Shown in pieces: positions 18,801 through 28,793 of a stretch of DNA of 59,529 nt. Below the pieces are notes generated by a model. The model ran no database searches and was not told the origin of the DNA. It saw nothing but the letters and a program-made list of their open reading frames with translations. Source of the DNA: Solirubrobacteraceae bacterium. Lineage in GTDB: Bacteria; Actinomycetota; Thermoleophilia; Solirubrobacterales; Solirubrobacteraceae. A program made the position numbers and the translations under genes. The stretch spans positions 1 through 59,529 of the forward strand of contig JALNWQ010000021.1 in NCBI GenBank assembly GCA_023230855.1. Direction: 5' to 3'. Position 1 is the first letter of the stretch. Every line of letters begins with the position of its first letter.

Positions 18801-19367
18801 GCGGCGCAGGCGAAGGCCGACGCCGCCCGTGAGCGTGCGCGCGAGGCCCGGGCACGCGCCCGGGCACGGCGCGACGCCGCCGCGTCGGAGCCCACCGGCG
18901 CCGGTGACGACGCGGCGCGGCCCGACGCTCCGACGACGGACGACGCTCCGACGGCGCCGAAGCCGGCCCGTCGCTCGCGCGCGTCGTCGGCCGCGGCCGA
19001 CGACGCCGCGCCCGCCAAGCCGACGCGCCGACGCACGGCGCAGGCCGCCGCGACCGGTGACGCACCGGCCGAGCCTCCGGACGACGCGGCCAAGCCGACC
19101 CGCCGTCGCGCCACCAAGGCGTCGACGGACGACGCAGCGGCCACGACGACGCCCGCCCCGGCGGCGCGCCGACGCAGCACGACCGCCGACCTGACGGACG
19201 AGGAGCGCGCCGCCCGTCGCTCCGCGGCGGCGAAGAAGGCCGCTGAGACGCGTCGACGCCGTGCGGCCGAGCGGGCCGCCGCCGCGGCCGAGGGCGGAGA
19301 GGCACCGGCCGCCAAGCCGGCCCGCCGGCGCACCGCCGCCAAGGCGCCGGTCACCGTCGACGGCTGA
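15888..19367 (+). CDS. DEAD/DEAH-box SF2 helicase with acidic insert and histone-H1-like tail
   Basis: This 1159-residue protein has an N-terminal domain with LNPHQVDAL near 98, a strongly acidic stretch (about 137-235), then SF2 helicase motifs: Walker A ATGAGKT (246-252), CDEAHTALG, GMTATG, a helicase C domain with AEGWNSPRATV and QQRVGRVTRR. After about 800 residues comes a basic run KGKRRKKRGRKKKG and a roughly 300-residue Ala/Lys/Arg/Asp tail with repeated KPTRRRT units like histone H1 or bacterial HU-tail proteins. It probably acts on DNA or RNA; the tail would bind nucleic acid. It stands alone, divergent from the thioredoxin operon. Confidence 0.88.
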   Translation: MAQRPSAVVPVTAIPDPDEIDRIAAFTREPFVVDGESATDVLAPGTVRRHAFEAARRDLDAGATEPSLKWRRRWALLLGLDRMLQADVPTLADGTTLNPHQVDALSGTYAALLAEAQRRAGGVADSDGDALVLSFEVDEPTIDEPEPAPVASEAPDDGPDGYGDDDGQDDDACDPVDGDGGDVAPAAPDEDDDADEEDALEELPEVEPEPEASLYDDEADEDVDEDIDQAALEDPNAHKRFWFEHATGAGKTVAAMGFVEATRTGGVLILTHRRNLVDQFIDELQTRGYGERLCKPLLGEAAPPSGDGPVTIETYQWFVRNAGNVSGAYTVVICDEAHTALGEKTSMAIRQWTGPIFIGMTATGALIARHVTDLFPTQTSRFDLAQAARRGVIAPLRCLRIPPGPGVRTIAKVPLRKGEVDMEFDQDELAKLLDQVPFNLAIADLYKTRFRNAPGVVYAAGVKHAYNVAESFREAGINAEAVSGETPKRELATILARYDAGEIDVLVNAQLLAEGWNSPRATVCMHLAPTASKRIYQQRVGRVTRRHPGKEAGVVVDFVHPATQHDDPVVTLHSLLDRDVYRGGAIVVGPVRRGRGRRVKVERRVVPVTPDIERRRQVFERELWRIAVEQLDWGEQRVWAALAGAKASPTNWRRGRAMLNFDRSGELRRQFLVTALERNRNPQLRIRAVQEISLLKDAEPFDTAVDQVGQWPRDERREASRILLQALADGRIGRRDQATAWIWRLASWTRDIHEEYAAQRWPATKHLLGLLVNSSGAAHARNARRVVHAARQHDRRLQAALLAAAVAHTPEAEEVLREARTRLARKPGALSRDLLKDFPKGKRRKKRGRKKKGAGDPDATASPDATAAGGSTGGGATGDDAQAQGDAGGNGGGRSRSRRNRSRNRRRRNAQANGQATTDAQAPAGDATATATEASPDDAGRDGAATAPATGADAAASDAQARAEQAARDADAAQAKADAARERAREARARARARRDAAASEPTGAGDDAARPDAPTTDDAPTAPKPARRSRASSAAADDAAPAKPTRRRTAQAAATGDAPAEPPDDAAKPTRRRATKASTDDAAATTTPAPAARRRSTTADLTDEERAARRSAAAKKAAETRRRRAAERAAAAAEGGEAPAAKPARRRTAAKAPVTVDG

Positions 19368-19479
19368 CCCCCGTACGACACCGGCGCCCCGCCACCCGAC
19401 CGACGCCCCGCGCCCGCCCCGACCGACCGTCCGGAACCCGTCGTGTGACGACGGGCACATCCGTTACGGTCGGATCATC

Positions 19480-21335
19480 ATGGCGACGGTGACCCACGAG
19501 CAACACGCGGCCGTGGAGGAGCGTGAGCGCGTCATCGTGAGGTTCGCCGGCGACTCCGGCGACGGGATGCAGCTCGCCGGCGCGCGGTTCACCGACGCCA
19601 CCGCCGCGTCCGGCAACGACCTGGCGACGCTCCCCAACTTCCCCGCCGAGATCCGCGCCCCCGCCGGCACGACCGCGGGCGTGTCGAGCTTCCAGATCCA
19701 CTTCGCCGCACGTGACATCGCCACCCCCGGCGACACCCCCGACGTGCTCGTCGCGATGAACCCCGCGGCGCTGCGGGTCAACGTGCCGCAGCTCGAGCGC
19801 GGCGCCCGGATCATCGTCAACGAGGAGGCGTTCACCCGCCGCGCGTTGCAGAAGGCCGGCTACGACGACAACCCGCTCGACGACGGGACGCTCGACCCGT
19901 TCGAGCTCACCCGCGTGCCGATGTCGAGCCTCGTGAGCCGCGCGCTCGAGGACGTCGAGGGCGCGACGTCGCGCCAGGCGCAGAAGGCGCGCAACCTCTT
20001 CGCGCTCGGGGTCGTCGCGTGGCTCTACGACCGTCCGACCGCGGTCATCGAACGGTGGATCGACCAGAAGTTCGCCGCCGACGACGTCGTGCGTCGCGGC
20101 AACCGGGCGGCGTTCAGCGCCGGCTGGGCGTTCGGCGAGACGTCGGAGCTCATCGACGTGCGGGTGCGCGTCGCCCCCGCCACCGACGTGCCTCCCGGCG
20201 AGTACCGCAACGCCAACGGCACCACCGCGATGGCGCTCGGGCTCGTCGCGGCGAGCGTCCGCAGCGGCCTGCCGCTCGTGTTCAGCGCGTACCCGATCAC
20301 CCCCGCGTCGGACCTGCTGCACCAGCTCGCGCCGCGGGCCGCGCAGGGCGTGCGGACGGTGCAGGCCGAGGACGAGATCGCCGCGGCGGGGATCGCGCTC
20401 GGCGCGTCCTACGCCGGCGCGCTCGGGGTGACGGCCACGAGCGGCCCGGGCCTGGACCTCAAGGCCGAGGCGATCGGCCTGGCGGTGATGCTCGAGCTGC
20501 CGCTCGTCGTCATCGACGTGCAACGCGCCGGTCCGTCGACGGGGATGCCGACGAAGACCGAGCAGTCCGATCTGCTGCAGGCGCTGTACGGCCGTCACGG
20601 CGAGGCGCCGCTGCCGGTGCTCGCGGCGTCCAACCCCGGCGACTGCTTCGACACGGTGTACGAGGCGGCCCGCATCGCGATCGAGCGCCGCACCCCGGTG
20701 ATCGTGCTGAGCGACCTGTTCCTGTCGAACAGCTCGGCGCCGTGGCGGGTGCCGCGCGCCGCCGACCTCGCCCCGATCGACCCGGCGTTCGCGCCGCCGC
20801 GCGAGCCCGACGACCCGCCGTTCCTGCCGTACGAGCGCGACGACCGTGGCGTGCGTCCGTGGGCGATCCCCGGCACCCCCGGCCTGCGGCACCGCGTCGG
20901 GGGGATCGAGAAGCAGGAGCGCACCGGGGCGATCAGCTACGACGGCGCGAACCACGCCCGGATGGTCGCCGCCCGCGCGGCGAAGGTCGCCGGGGTCGAC
21001 GTGCCACCGACCGCGCTCGACCACGACGATGGCGCCGACATCCTCGTCATCGGGTGGGGATCGAGCGAGGGGGCGCTCATCGCCGGCGTCCGCCGGGTCC
21101 GTCAGCGCGGCCACGCCGTCGCCCGCGCGCACCTGCGCCACCTCCACCCGTTGCCACCCGACCTGGGTGACGTCCTGCGGCGCTACCGCCGGGTGGTCCT
21201 GCCCGAGATGAACTCCGGTCAGCTCGCGCGGGTGCTGCGCGCGGAGTACCTCGTCGACGTCCGCACCCACGCGTGCCTCGAGGGACGGCCGCTGCAGGCC
21301 GCCGAGATCGAGCGGGTCATCCTGGAGGAGATCGC

Positions 21336-21339
<4 letters not shown>
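19480..21339 (+). CDS. korA: 2-oxoacid:ferredoxin oxidoreductase, alpha subunit (KorA type)
   Basis: The 619-residue protein fuses the gamma domain (residues 10-190, VRFAGDSGDGMQLAG and EIRAPAGT) with the pyrimidine-binding alpha domain (FSAYPITPASDLLHQLA, then MPTKTEQSDLLQALYGRHG). This is the arrangement of actinobacterial KorA, which with KorB oxidises 2-oxoglutarate to succinyl-CoA and reduces ferredoxin in the TCA cycle. The ATG at 19480 gives the family N-terminus; the frame is open further upstream, but in low-complexity sequence. The stop overlaps korB (ATGA). A pyruvate or other 2-oxoacid substrate cannot be excluded. Confidence 0.93.
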
Positions 21340-22376
<1,037 letters not shown>

Positions 22377-22406
22377 CCGACGGCCCGGCGCCCGGCGACG
22401 AGGACT

Positions 22407-22444
22407 TCGGCTGATCGGCGACTTCCTGGTCGGCTGATCGGCGA
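22407..22444. repeat. Short direct repeat after korB
   Basis: TCGGCTGATCGGCGA occurs at 22407-22421 and again at 22430-22444 between the convergent korB and birA genes. Just beyond, 22465-22480 is a perfect 16-bp palindrome (ACGTCGCCGGCGACGT) touching the birA stop. Either may help end transcription; no U tract is present. Confidence 0.35.
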
Positions 22445-22479
22445 TGCCCGGGTCGGTGGGGCGAACGTCGCCGGCGACG

Positions 22480-23238
22480 TCAGGCCACGAGGTGGACGTC
22501 GCCGGCGTCCAGGCGCCAGATCTCGCCGTCGGCTCCGACGACGCGCAACCGTCCGTCGTCGGCGACGCCGTCGGCGCGGCCGGTCTCGACGTCACCGCCC
22601 CCCGGGCGCTCCCACCGGACCTGGCGATCGCGCAGCACGTCGCGGGCCGACCAGCGGTCCAGGAGCGCGGCGGCGTCGAGCGCCACCGTCTCGCCCAGGC
22701 GCCGAGTCAGCTCGTCGAGGACGTCGTCACGGTCGGTGGTGGCCAGGCCCATCGTCGCCGCCCGTCCGGCGACGTCGTCGGGCAGGCCGGCCAGGTCGAC
22801 CGCGACGTTCAGGCCGATGCCGGCGATGGCCCACCCCTGGTCGGGCCGGCCCTCGCAGAGGATCCCGGCGATCTTGCGCAACGCCGCCCCGTCGGGGGCG
22901 CCGTCGGGCCGGTCCCGACCGACGAGGACGACGTCGTTGGGCCACTTCAGCATCGCGGCGTCACCGACGGTCTCGGCGACCGCCACCCCGACGGCGAGCG
23001 GCAGCAACGACACGTCGGGCAGGTCGCGCACGACCACCGACGCCGCCAGCGCGGTCCCGGCGGGCGTCACCCACGACCGGCCCTGACGGCCCCGACCGGC
23101 GTCCTGCTCGTCCGCGGTGACGACCGTGCCGTGCGCCGCGCCCTCGGACGCCAACCGTCGGGCCTCGTCGTTCGTCGACCCGATCCGCTCGTGATGGAAC
23201 CGCGTCCAGCCCGGACCGGTCGTGCTCTGCGTCGTCAT
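22480..23238 (-). CDS. birA: Biotin--[acetyl-CoA carboxylase] ligase
   Basis: The 252-residue protein has the catalytic core of biotin protein ligase: RIGSTNDEARRLA, the biotinyl-AMP loop GRGRQGRSW, KWPNDVVLVGR and AGIGLNV. The C-terminal small domain follows. The N-terminal DNA-binding domain of E. coli BirA is absent, so it should be a monofunctional ligase and not a repressor. The nearby bioY supplies biotin import. It converges with korB. Confidence 0.95.
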   Translation of the reverse strand: MTTQSTTGPGWTRFHHERIGSTNDEARRLASEGAAHGTVVTADEQDAGRGRQGRSWVTPAGTALAASVVVRDLPDVSLLPLAVGVAVAETVGDAAMLKWPNDVVLVGRDRPDGAPDGAALRKIAGILCEGRPDQGWAIAGIGLNVAVDLAGLPDDVAGRAATMGLATTDRDDVLDELTRRLGETVALDAAALLDRWSARDVLRDRQVRWERPGGGDVETGRADGVADDGRLRVVGADGEIWRLDAGDVHLVA

Positions 23239-23329
23239 CGCGGTGCTCCTGACGGTGTCGGTCGCCCGCCTGCGACGGCGCGACGTGGTCCGGCCGACTC
23301 TACCCCGCGCTCGGGCGTCGGCCGCCGCG

Positions 23330-24382
23330 TCAGGCCGCGATGCGTGGCGCCGCGTCGCGCCCGCCCGGCAGCAACCGGTACCGCCGACGGTCGCCGTCGG
23401 CGACGCGCTCGGCGCGGCCCGTCAGGCGCAGGTGGTGGGCGTAGGCGAGCACCTCGTCGAACGCCCAGATCGTCTCCGGGTCGTCGACCGCGGTGCCGAA
23501 CGCGCGGGCGGCGAGCTCCCACGCCCCGCCGGGCTCGCGGTCCATCGCGTCGACGACCGCGTCGAGGCGCTCGCGGAGTCCGTCGCGGTAGAGCGCGACG
23601 ACGTCGGTCAGGCCGTCGATCGGCCGGCCGTGACCGGGCAGGACGACCGTCGCGGGGGGCAGCGCGTCGAGCCGGTCCAGCGACGCCTGCCACTCGGCGT
23701 ACGGGTCCGGGCTGTAGCCGATGTCGAACCACGGCACGAGCGCCGAGCAGAGCACGTCGCCGGCGATGAGCCACCCGGCGTCCGGCTGGTGCAGGCAGAC
23801 GTGGGACGGCGCGTGGCCCGGCGCGCGGAGCACGTGGAGCGCCCCGGCGCCGGTGTCGATCCGGTCGCCCTCGTCGAGGCCGGCGTGCGGCTCGACGGTC
23901 GTCTCGATCGCCTGCTCCTCCTCGGCGGTCTCGCCGCAGTCGGCGAGGGCGAGGTCCGGTGCGCCCTCGCGGCGCGCCAGGTCGGTCCGCAGGCGACGCA
24001 CGCGGTCGGGGTCGCGGTGGCCGTCGTAGATCGGACCGGACTCGGGGCGGGCGCGGTACGTGCACCCGGACCGCTCGATGACGGTGCGCGCCAGGCCGAC
24101 GTGATCGGTGTGGACGTGGGTGCCGACGAGCAGTCGGACGTCCTCCACCCGGTGGCCGGCCTCGGCCATCGCCCGGTCGAGCGCGGCCTCCATCGTCGGA
24201 TGGCCGGCCGACCCGCAGTCGACGAGCACCACCCCGTCGTCGTCGGGGATCGCGTACGCGTTGGCGTGCGAGATCCCCTCCCACGGGAGCGGCAGGCGCA
24301 GCCGCCACACACCGGGCAGCACCTCGCGGGCGGACGCGGTCGACGGGTCGATCGCGAAGTCGTCGGGAACGGGGCCGGCCAT
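23330..24382 (-). CDS. Metallo-beta-lactamase-fold hydrolase
   Basis: The 350-residue protein has the metal-binding motif THVHTDH, a downstream APGHAPSH, the GDVLCS aspartate and PGHGRPI histidine, so the dinuclear metal site is complete. A C-terminal helical domain of about 90 residues follows, as in MBL proteins related to RNase Z/glyoxalase II-like hydrolases. I chose ATG at 24382; GTG at 24412 would add ten residues but has no ribosome binding site. It lies 36-66 bp after bioY on the same strand. Substrate unknown. Confidence 0.85.
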   Translation of the reverse strand: MAGPVPDDFAIDPSTASAREVLPGVWRLRLPLPWEGISHANAYAIPDDDGVVLVDCGSAGHPTMEAALDRAMAEAGHRVEDVRLLVGTHVHTDHVGLARTVIERSGCTYRARPESGPIYDGHRDPDRVRRLRTDLARREGAPDLALADCGETAEEEQAIETTVEPHAGLDEGDRIDTGAGALHVLRAPGHAPSHVCLHQPDAGWLIAGDVLCSALVPWFDIGYSPDPYAEWQASLDRLDALPPATVVLPGHGRPIDGLTDVVALYRDGLRERLDAVVDAMDREPGGAWELAARAFGTAVDDPETIWAFDEVLAYAHHLRLTGRAERVADGDRRRYRLLPGGRDAAPRIAA

Positions 24383-24448
24383 GACGGTGCGCCCACCGGT
24401 CGGGCCCGTCACCGCCGCGACGCTGCACGGCGGCGACGGGCGCGGACC

Positions 24449-25045
24449 TCAGCGGCGGTCGCCCTCGATCCGGCGCACGGTGCGCCAGGCCGACGGGATG
24501 AGCGCCGCGCCGATGGCGGCCTTCGCGAGCCCGCCGATGATGAACACGGTGAACCCGCCGTGGATCGCGTCGCCCCACGTCATGCCGGTCACGGCCTGCA
24601 GGACGATGACGCCGGGGACGAAGACGAGCAGCTGCGCGGCGACGAACGCGGCGAACGTGCCGATGACGTTGCGGTCCCAGCCACGCTCGGCGGCCCAGCC
24701 GACGACCGCGACCGCCCCGATGAACCCGACGATGTAGCCGCCGCTCGCGCCCCACAGCGTCGAGATCCCGGAGCCGCCCTCGGCGTACACCGGCAGGAAG
24801 AACCCGAGCAGGACGTAGAGGCCGATCGCCGCGATGCCGCGTCGCAGGCCGAGCGTCGCGCCGACGAGGCCGATCGCCAACGTCTGACCGGTCATCGGGA
24901 CCGGGTGCATCGGGATGACGATCTGGGCCATGAGGCCGGTGAACAGGGCGCCCGCCAGGACGAGGACCGCGTCACGGACGCGGGTTCCGGGGACGAGGTC
25001 CGCCAGGACGACGGGACGGCGGGACGGTACGGCGACGGTGCTCAT
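24449..25045 (-). CDS. bioY: Biotin transporter substrate-binding (S) component BioY
   Basis: The 198-residue protein has about six membrane helices and the BioY patterns IPMHPVPMTGQTLA, GGSGISTLWGASGGYI and FVPGVIVLQ. BioY is the biotin-specific S component of an ECF transporter; no EcfA/EcfT genes are in the window, so a shared energy module or solitary BioY action is implied. The ATG at 25045 is preceded by GAAGGAG. The same neighbourhood has birA. Confidence 0.93.
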   Translation of the reverse strand: MSTVAVPSRRPVVLADLVPGTRVRDAVLVLAGALFTGLMAQIVIPMHPVPMTGQTLAIGLVGATLGLRRGIAAIGLYVLLGFFLPVYAEGGSGISTLWGASGGYIVGFIGAVAVVGWAAERGWDRNVIGTFAAFVAAQLLVFVPGVIVLQAVTGMTWGDAIHGGFTVFIIGGLAKAAIGAALIPSAWRTVRRIEGDRR

Positions 25046-25193
25046 GCACGCTCCTTCGGGTTGGACGGTACGGACGGACGGAAGCCGACCGGCGCACCGG
25101 TACAGGGCAAGACTCGGTCCCGGCCCACCCGCGCACTGTGCGGGGGCGCACACAGCGGGGACGGGCGGGACGCTCGGGGGGCGATCGGTCGCA

Positions 25194-27242
25194 TCAGACG
25201 GCCGATCCCACGTCGGCGCCGGCGTTCACCGCGGCCACGAAGTCGGCGGGACGCTCGGCGTCCCCGATGACGTGGACCTCGACGTCGGGCAGCAGGTCGG
25301 CGAGCTCGCGACCGCGCGACCGCCACCCGATCGCGAGCGCGACGTGGTCGGCCGCCACGCGATGCTCGACGCCGTCGCGCTCGTAGACGACGGCGTCGTC
25401 GGTCACCCCGGTCACCCGGGCGCCGGTGAGGATCTCCGCGCCGTGCCTGCGCAGCTGCCGGATGATGTGGCGGCGGGTGATCGCCTCGATCCCCGCGCCG
25501 ATCGCGGGGGCCATCTCGACGATCGTCACCCGCGCGCCGCGGTCGACGAGCAGCTCGGCGGTCTCGCACCCGGTCGCGCTCCCACCGATGACGACGACCG
25601 ACGCACCGGGCGCGACGGCGTGGTCGCCGCGCAGGTGCTCCTGGGCGTCGTGGACGTGCGGCAGGCCGAGCCCGGCGATCGGCGGGACGAGCGCCGCCGC
25701 GCCGCTGGCGAGGACGACGACGTCGGGCGCCGCGGTGGCGAGCACGTCGGGGGTCACCTCGACCCCGGTGTGGACCTCGACGCCGAGGCGGTCCAGCTCG
25801 CGCTCCTCGAAGTCGCGGAACCGCAGCACCTCGTGCTTGCTCGGTGCGCTGGCCGCCGCGACGATCTTGCCTCCGATCCGGTCCTCGCGCTCCCACAGGG
25901 TCACCCGGTGCCCGCGGGCGCGCGCGACGAGCGCCGCCTCGAGCCCCGCCGGCCCGGCTCCGACGACGGCGACGTGCCTCGGCGGGTCCGCCGGACGCGG
26001 GTCCCACCGCTCGTCCCGGCCGACCGTCGGGTTGACGGCGCAGCGGATCTCGCCGCCCGGCCCGACGAGGTCGACGCACGCGTTGCAGGCGATGCAGGGC
26101 CGGACCTCGTCGTCGCGGCCCTCCTCGACCTTGCGGGGCCAGTCCGGCTCGGCGATGAGCCCGCGACCGATGGCGATGAGGTCCGCCGACCCGTCGAGCA
26201 GCGCGGCGCGCGCGTCCTCGGGACGGTCGAGTCGACCGACCGCCATCACCGGCACGGTCACCGCGGCGCGGATGCGGGCGGCGTGGCCGACGAGGTGCGC
26301 CCGCGGCATCCACATCGGGGCGAGGGTCACCTCGAGCGAGCGCCAGTGACCGGAGGTGACGCTGATGCAGGACGCGCCGTCCTCCTCGAGCCACCCCGCG
26401 AGGGCGACCGCGTCGTCGATCGTCGTGCCGCCCGGTAGCGCCTCCTCGCCGCCGATGCGGACCCACAGCGGCAGGTCGGGACAGCGCTCGCGGATCGCGC
26501 GGGCGATCTCGCGCAGGAACCGGGCACGGCCCTCCAGGTCCCCGCCGTAGTGGTCGTCGCGCCGGTTGGCGAGCGGCGAGAGGAAGTCGGACGGCAGGTA
26601 GCCGTGGGCGCCGTGGATCTCGACGAAGTCGTAGCCGGCGTCGCGGATCCGCTCGGCGGCGTCGGCGAACCGCACGACGATCGCCTCGACCTCGGCGACG
26701 GTCAACGGGTCGGGCACCGGCGACGCGGAGTTGATCGGCACCGCCGACGGTCCGCAGCAGCGGCCCTTGAACACCTGACGTCCGGGGTGCAGGAGCTGGG
26801 CGCCGGCGATCGCGCCCTCGGCCCGGATGCCGTCGGCCACCCGCCGCAGGCCGGGGACGTGCTCGTCGCGGTCGACGCGGGGCTCGGGCCCGTCGGTATC
26901 GGGATCGACGAGCAGCGCCTCGACGGTGACCGCCGCCGCGCCCCCGGCCGCCCGCCGCCGGTAGTAGGCGACGGTCGCGTCGTTCATCGTGCCGTGGTCG
27001 TCCAGGCCGGTGCCCATCGGCGGCACGACGATCCGGTTACGCAACCGCAGCCCGCCGACGTCGATCGGCGTGAACAGCGGGTCGACGGCGGGCGACCCCG
27101 ACGGTGGCGGCTCCGCGACCCGGTCGACGGAGCGCTCCGCGGATGCGGGCGGCCCACCGCCCGCGACCGCCGACGGCGCGGCGCGCATGGCGGGACCGGC
27201 GGCCGCCGCCACGATCGGTCCGTCCCCACCGCGCGCCGTCAT
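25194..27242 (-). CDS. NADH:flavin oxidoreductase / 2,4-dienoyl-CoA reductase-like protein
   Basis: The 682-residue protein has an N-terminal old-yellow-enzyme FMN barrel (LFTPIDVGGLRLRNRIV from about residue 55, HGAHGYLPSDFLSPLAN), a 4Fe-4S cysteine set (CIACNACVDL and downstream IRCAVNP), and a C-terminal FAD/NAD domain (VAVVGAGPAGLEAAL, VVVIGGSATGCETAELL). This is the layout of FadH-type dienoyl-CoA reductase and trimethylamine dehydrogenase relatives. The first 54 residues are Ala/Pro-rich and unusual, so the true start may be internal. It is the last gene of a VOC - hydroxyacyl-CoA dehydrogenase operon, suggesting reduction of an unsaturated CoA ester or cyclic enone. Confidence 0.88.
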   Translation of the reverse strand: MTARGGDGPIVAAAAGPAMRAAPSAVAGGGPPASAERSVDRVAEPPPSGSPAVDPLFTPIDVGGLRLRNRIVVPPMGTGLDDHGTMNDATVAYYRRRAAGGAAAVTVEALLVDPDTDGPEPRVDRDEHVPGLRRVADGIRAEGAIAGAQLLHPGRQVFKGRCCGPSAVPINSASPVPDPLTVAEVEAIVVRFADAAERIRDAGYDFVEIHGAHGYLPSDFLSPLANRRDDHYGGDLEGRARFLREIARAIRERCPDLPLWVRIGGEEALPGGTTIDDAVALAGWLEEDGASCISVTSGHWRSLEVTLAPMWMPRAHLVGHAARIRAAVTVPVMAVGRLDRPEDARAALLDGSADLIAIGRGLIAEPDWPRKVEEGRDDEVRPCIACNACVDLVGPGGEIRCAVNPTVGRDERWDPRPADPPRHVAVVGAGPAGLEAALVARARGHRVTLWEREDRIGGKIVAAASAPSKHEVLRFRDFEERELDRLGVEVHTGVEVTPDVLATAAPDVVVLASGAAALVPPIAGLGLPHVHDAQEHLRGDHAVAPGASVVVIGGSATGCETAELLVDRGARVTIVEMAPAIGAGIEAITRRHIIRQLRRHGAEILTGARVTGVTDDAVVYERDGVEHRVAADHVALAIGWRSRGRELADLLPDVEVHVIGDAERPADFVAAVNAGADVGSAV

Positions 27243-27245
27243 GGC

Positions 27246-28118
27246 TCAGCTCGCCTCGCCGTAGTCGCCGAAGCCCTTGCCGGTCTTGCGTCCCAGGTGC
27301 CCGGCGGCGACGAGCGACCGCAGGTTCTGCGGGGCGAGGAACCGCTCGCCGTACTGGGTGCGCATCGCGTCGGCGACCTTGAGCGTCGTGTCCAGGCCGC
27401 TGAAGTCGATCGTCTCGAGCGGGCCCATCGCGTGGTTGAACGCCTGCCGGCACGCCCGGTCGACGTCGTCGGCGGTGGCGATGCCCTCCTCGACGATCCG
27501 CGCCGCCTCGAGCGCCAGGTGCGCGATGAGGCGCGACGTGATGAACCCCGGGGTGTCCTTGTGGCAGACGACGGTCTGCTTGCCGTACCGCTCCGCCAGC
27601 GCGAGGGTGGTGGCGAGCGTCTCGTCCGACGTCTGCTGCGCGCGGATGATCTCGATGAGGTCCATGAGCGGCGGCGGGTTGAACCAGTGCGACCCGATGA
27701 CGCGGTCCGGCCGCGACGTGGCGGCGGCCAGGCGGCTGATCGAGAACTGCGACGTGTTCGACGCGAAGACCACCGCCGGGTCGCAGACCGCGTCGAGCCG
27801 TCCGAGCACGTCGCGCTTGACGTCGAGGTCCTCGACGACGGTCTCGACGACGTGGTCGACGGTGCGCCCGGTCGCTTCCAGGTCGGTGCTGAACGCCAGG
27901 CGCCCGCGCACGGCGGCGGCCTCGTCCTCGGTGAGCCGGTCGCGCTTGACGAACCGGGCGAGGCTCTTGTCGATCCGCGTACGCGCCCGGTCGAGGGCGG
28001 CGTCGTCGACGTCGACGAGCGTCACCGTCAGGCCGGCCTGGGCGAGCACCTGGGCGATGCCGTTGCCCATGACGCCCCCGCCGACGACCGCGGCCCGCTC
28101 GATGCCCTCGGCGCTCAT
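27246..28118 (-). CDS. 3-hydroxyacyl-CoA dehydrogenase (3-hydroxybutyryl-CoA dehydrogenase type)
   Basis: The 290-residue protein has the NAD-binding motif VVGGGVMGNGIAQVLA, the catalytic region SHWFNPPPLMDLIEI and the C-terminal dimer domain with NHAMGPLETIDFSGLD. It oxidises a 3-hydroxyacyl-CoA to the 3-oxoacyl-CoA. The ATG at 28118 overlaps the VOC stop (ATGA) with GAAGGA upstream. No enoyl-CoA hydratase domain is fused to it. Confidence 0.93.
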   Translation of the reverse strand: MSAEGIERAAVVGGGVMGNGIAQVLAQAGLTVTLVDVDDAALDRARTRIDKSLARFVKRDRLTEDEAAAVRGRLAFSTDLEATGRTVDHVVETVVEDLDVKRDVLGRLDAVCDPAVVFASNTSQFSISRLAAATSRPDRVIGSHWFNPPPLMDLIEIIRAQQTSDETLATTLALAERYGKQTVVCHKDTPGFITSRLIAHLALEAARIVEEGIATADDVDRACRQAFNHAMGPLETIDFSGLDTTLKVADAMRTQYGERFLAPQNLRSLVAAGHLGRKTGKGFGDYGEAS

Positions 28119-28627
28119 CCGGCGTCCTTCGCGTCGGCGGCCATCCCGTCGACCCACTGCCCGTCGACGGCGCGGTACGGCTTGGCGACCTCGACGAGCG
28201 TGCCGTGCGCGCTCTTCGGCGACACCCAGGTCCACTGCTGCCAGTCCCACTCGGGGTCCTGGTTGACGCCGCCGAGCACCTCGATGCCCTGCTCGGCCAG
28301 GCGACGCGACGCCTCGGCCGGGTCCTCGGTGGTGAAGCAGACGTGGTGGACGTGCTCGCCGTGCTTGGCCAGGCGCTTGCCGAGGTGCGTGTCCTTGCCC
28401 GGCGCCATGAGCTGGATCTCGGCCCCGCCGGGGTTGACGAAGGTCGCCCACGCCATCCGGTCGTCGCCTCCGCCGCCGGCCTCGGCCCCGTCGAAGTCGT
28501 CGTAGCGCACGAGGCGCTGCTCGAGCTGCGCCGGGTCGAGGACCCCGAGGATCTTCGTCCAGTCCTCGATCGCCTTGTCGAGGTCCTCGACGAGGAAGCA
28601 GATGTGGGCAAGCGGTCCGCTGGGCAT
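28115..28627 (-). CDS. VOC-family protein, methylmalonyl-CoA epimerase-like
   Basis: The 170-residue protein has two VOC (glyoxalase-fold) modules: HICFLVEDLDKAIEDW at the start and HHVCFTTEDPAEASRRLAEQG in the second half. The pattern is closest to methylmalonyl-CoA epimerase and lactoylglutathione-lyase-like proteins. Start ATG at 28627 follows GAGAGGA. It is the first gene of an operon with a hydroxyacyl-CoA dehydrogenase and a dienoyl-CoA-reductase-like enzyme, and has an operator-like site 45 bp upstream. Exact substrate unknown. Confidence 0.8.
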   Translation of the reverse strand: MPSGPLAHICFLVEDLDKAIEDWTKILGVLDPAQLEQRLVRYDDFDGAEAGGGGDDRMAWATFVNPGGAEIQLMAPGKDTHLGKRLAKHGEHVHHVCFTTEDPAEASRRLAEQGIEVLGGVNQDPEWDWQQWTWVSPKSAHGTLVEVAKPYRAVDGQWVDGMAADAKDAG

Positions 28628-28671
28628 GGGATGGGTCCTCTCGATCCGGACGGACGTCGGCCGCCCGTAAT

Positions 28672-28686
28672 CAAACAATCGGTTGG
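28672..28686. promoter_or_regulatory. Operator-like palindrome, site 1
   Basis: CAAACAATCGGTTGG matches the 15-bp regulon consensus CAAACGATYGGTTGR. It lies 45 bp upstream of the VOC start in the divergent region shared with the SnoaL-like gene at 28794. Confidence 0.75.
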
Positions 28687-28765
28687 TAGTATATGGAGCC
28701 GTCGGGGGCGCGTCAAACGTCCGGCCGCGACTTGCATCCGGCGACGCCGCCGGGCAGGGTACGAC

Positions 28766-28780
28766 CAAACGATTGATAGG
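28766..28780. promoter_or_regulatory. Operator-like palindrome, site 2
   Basis: CAAACGATTGATAGG matches the consensus with a weaker right half. It ends 13 bp before the ATG of the SnoaL-like gene at 28794, so binding would block transcription or initiation there. Confidence 0.7.
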
Positions 28781-28793
28781 GACACCGCAGACC

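Noticed and set aside
15834..19460. 1208-codon open frame antisense to the helicase
   Set aside because: It mirrors the helicase codons, has low-complexity Arg/Gly/Leu-rich composition and no domain.
25046..25193. Biotin-related regulatory site or riboswitch upstream of bioY
   Set aside because: I see no palindrome or conserved RNA element, and BirA here lacks a DNA-binding domain.
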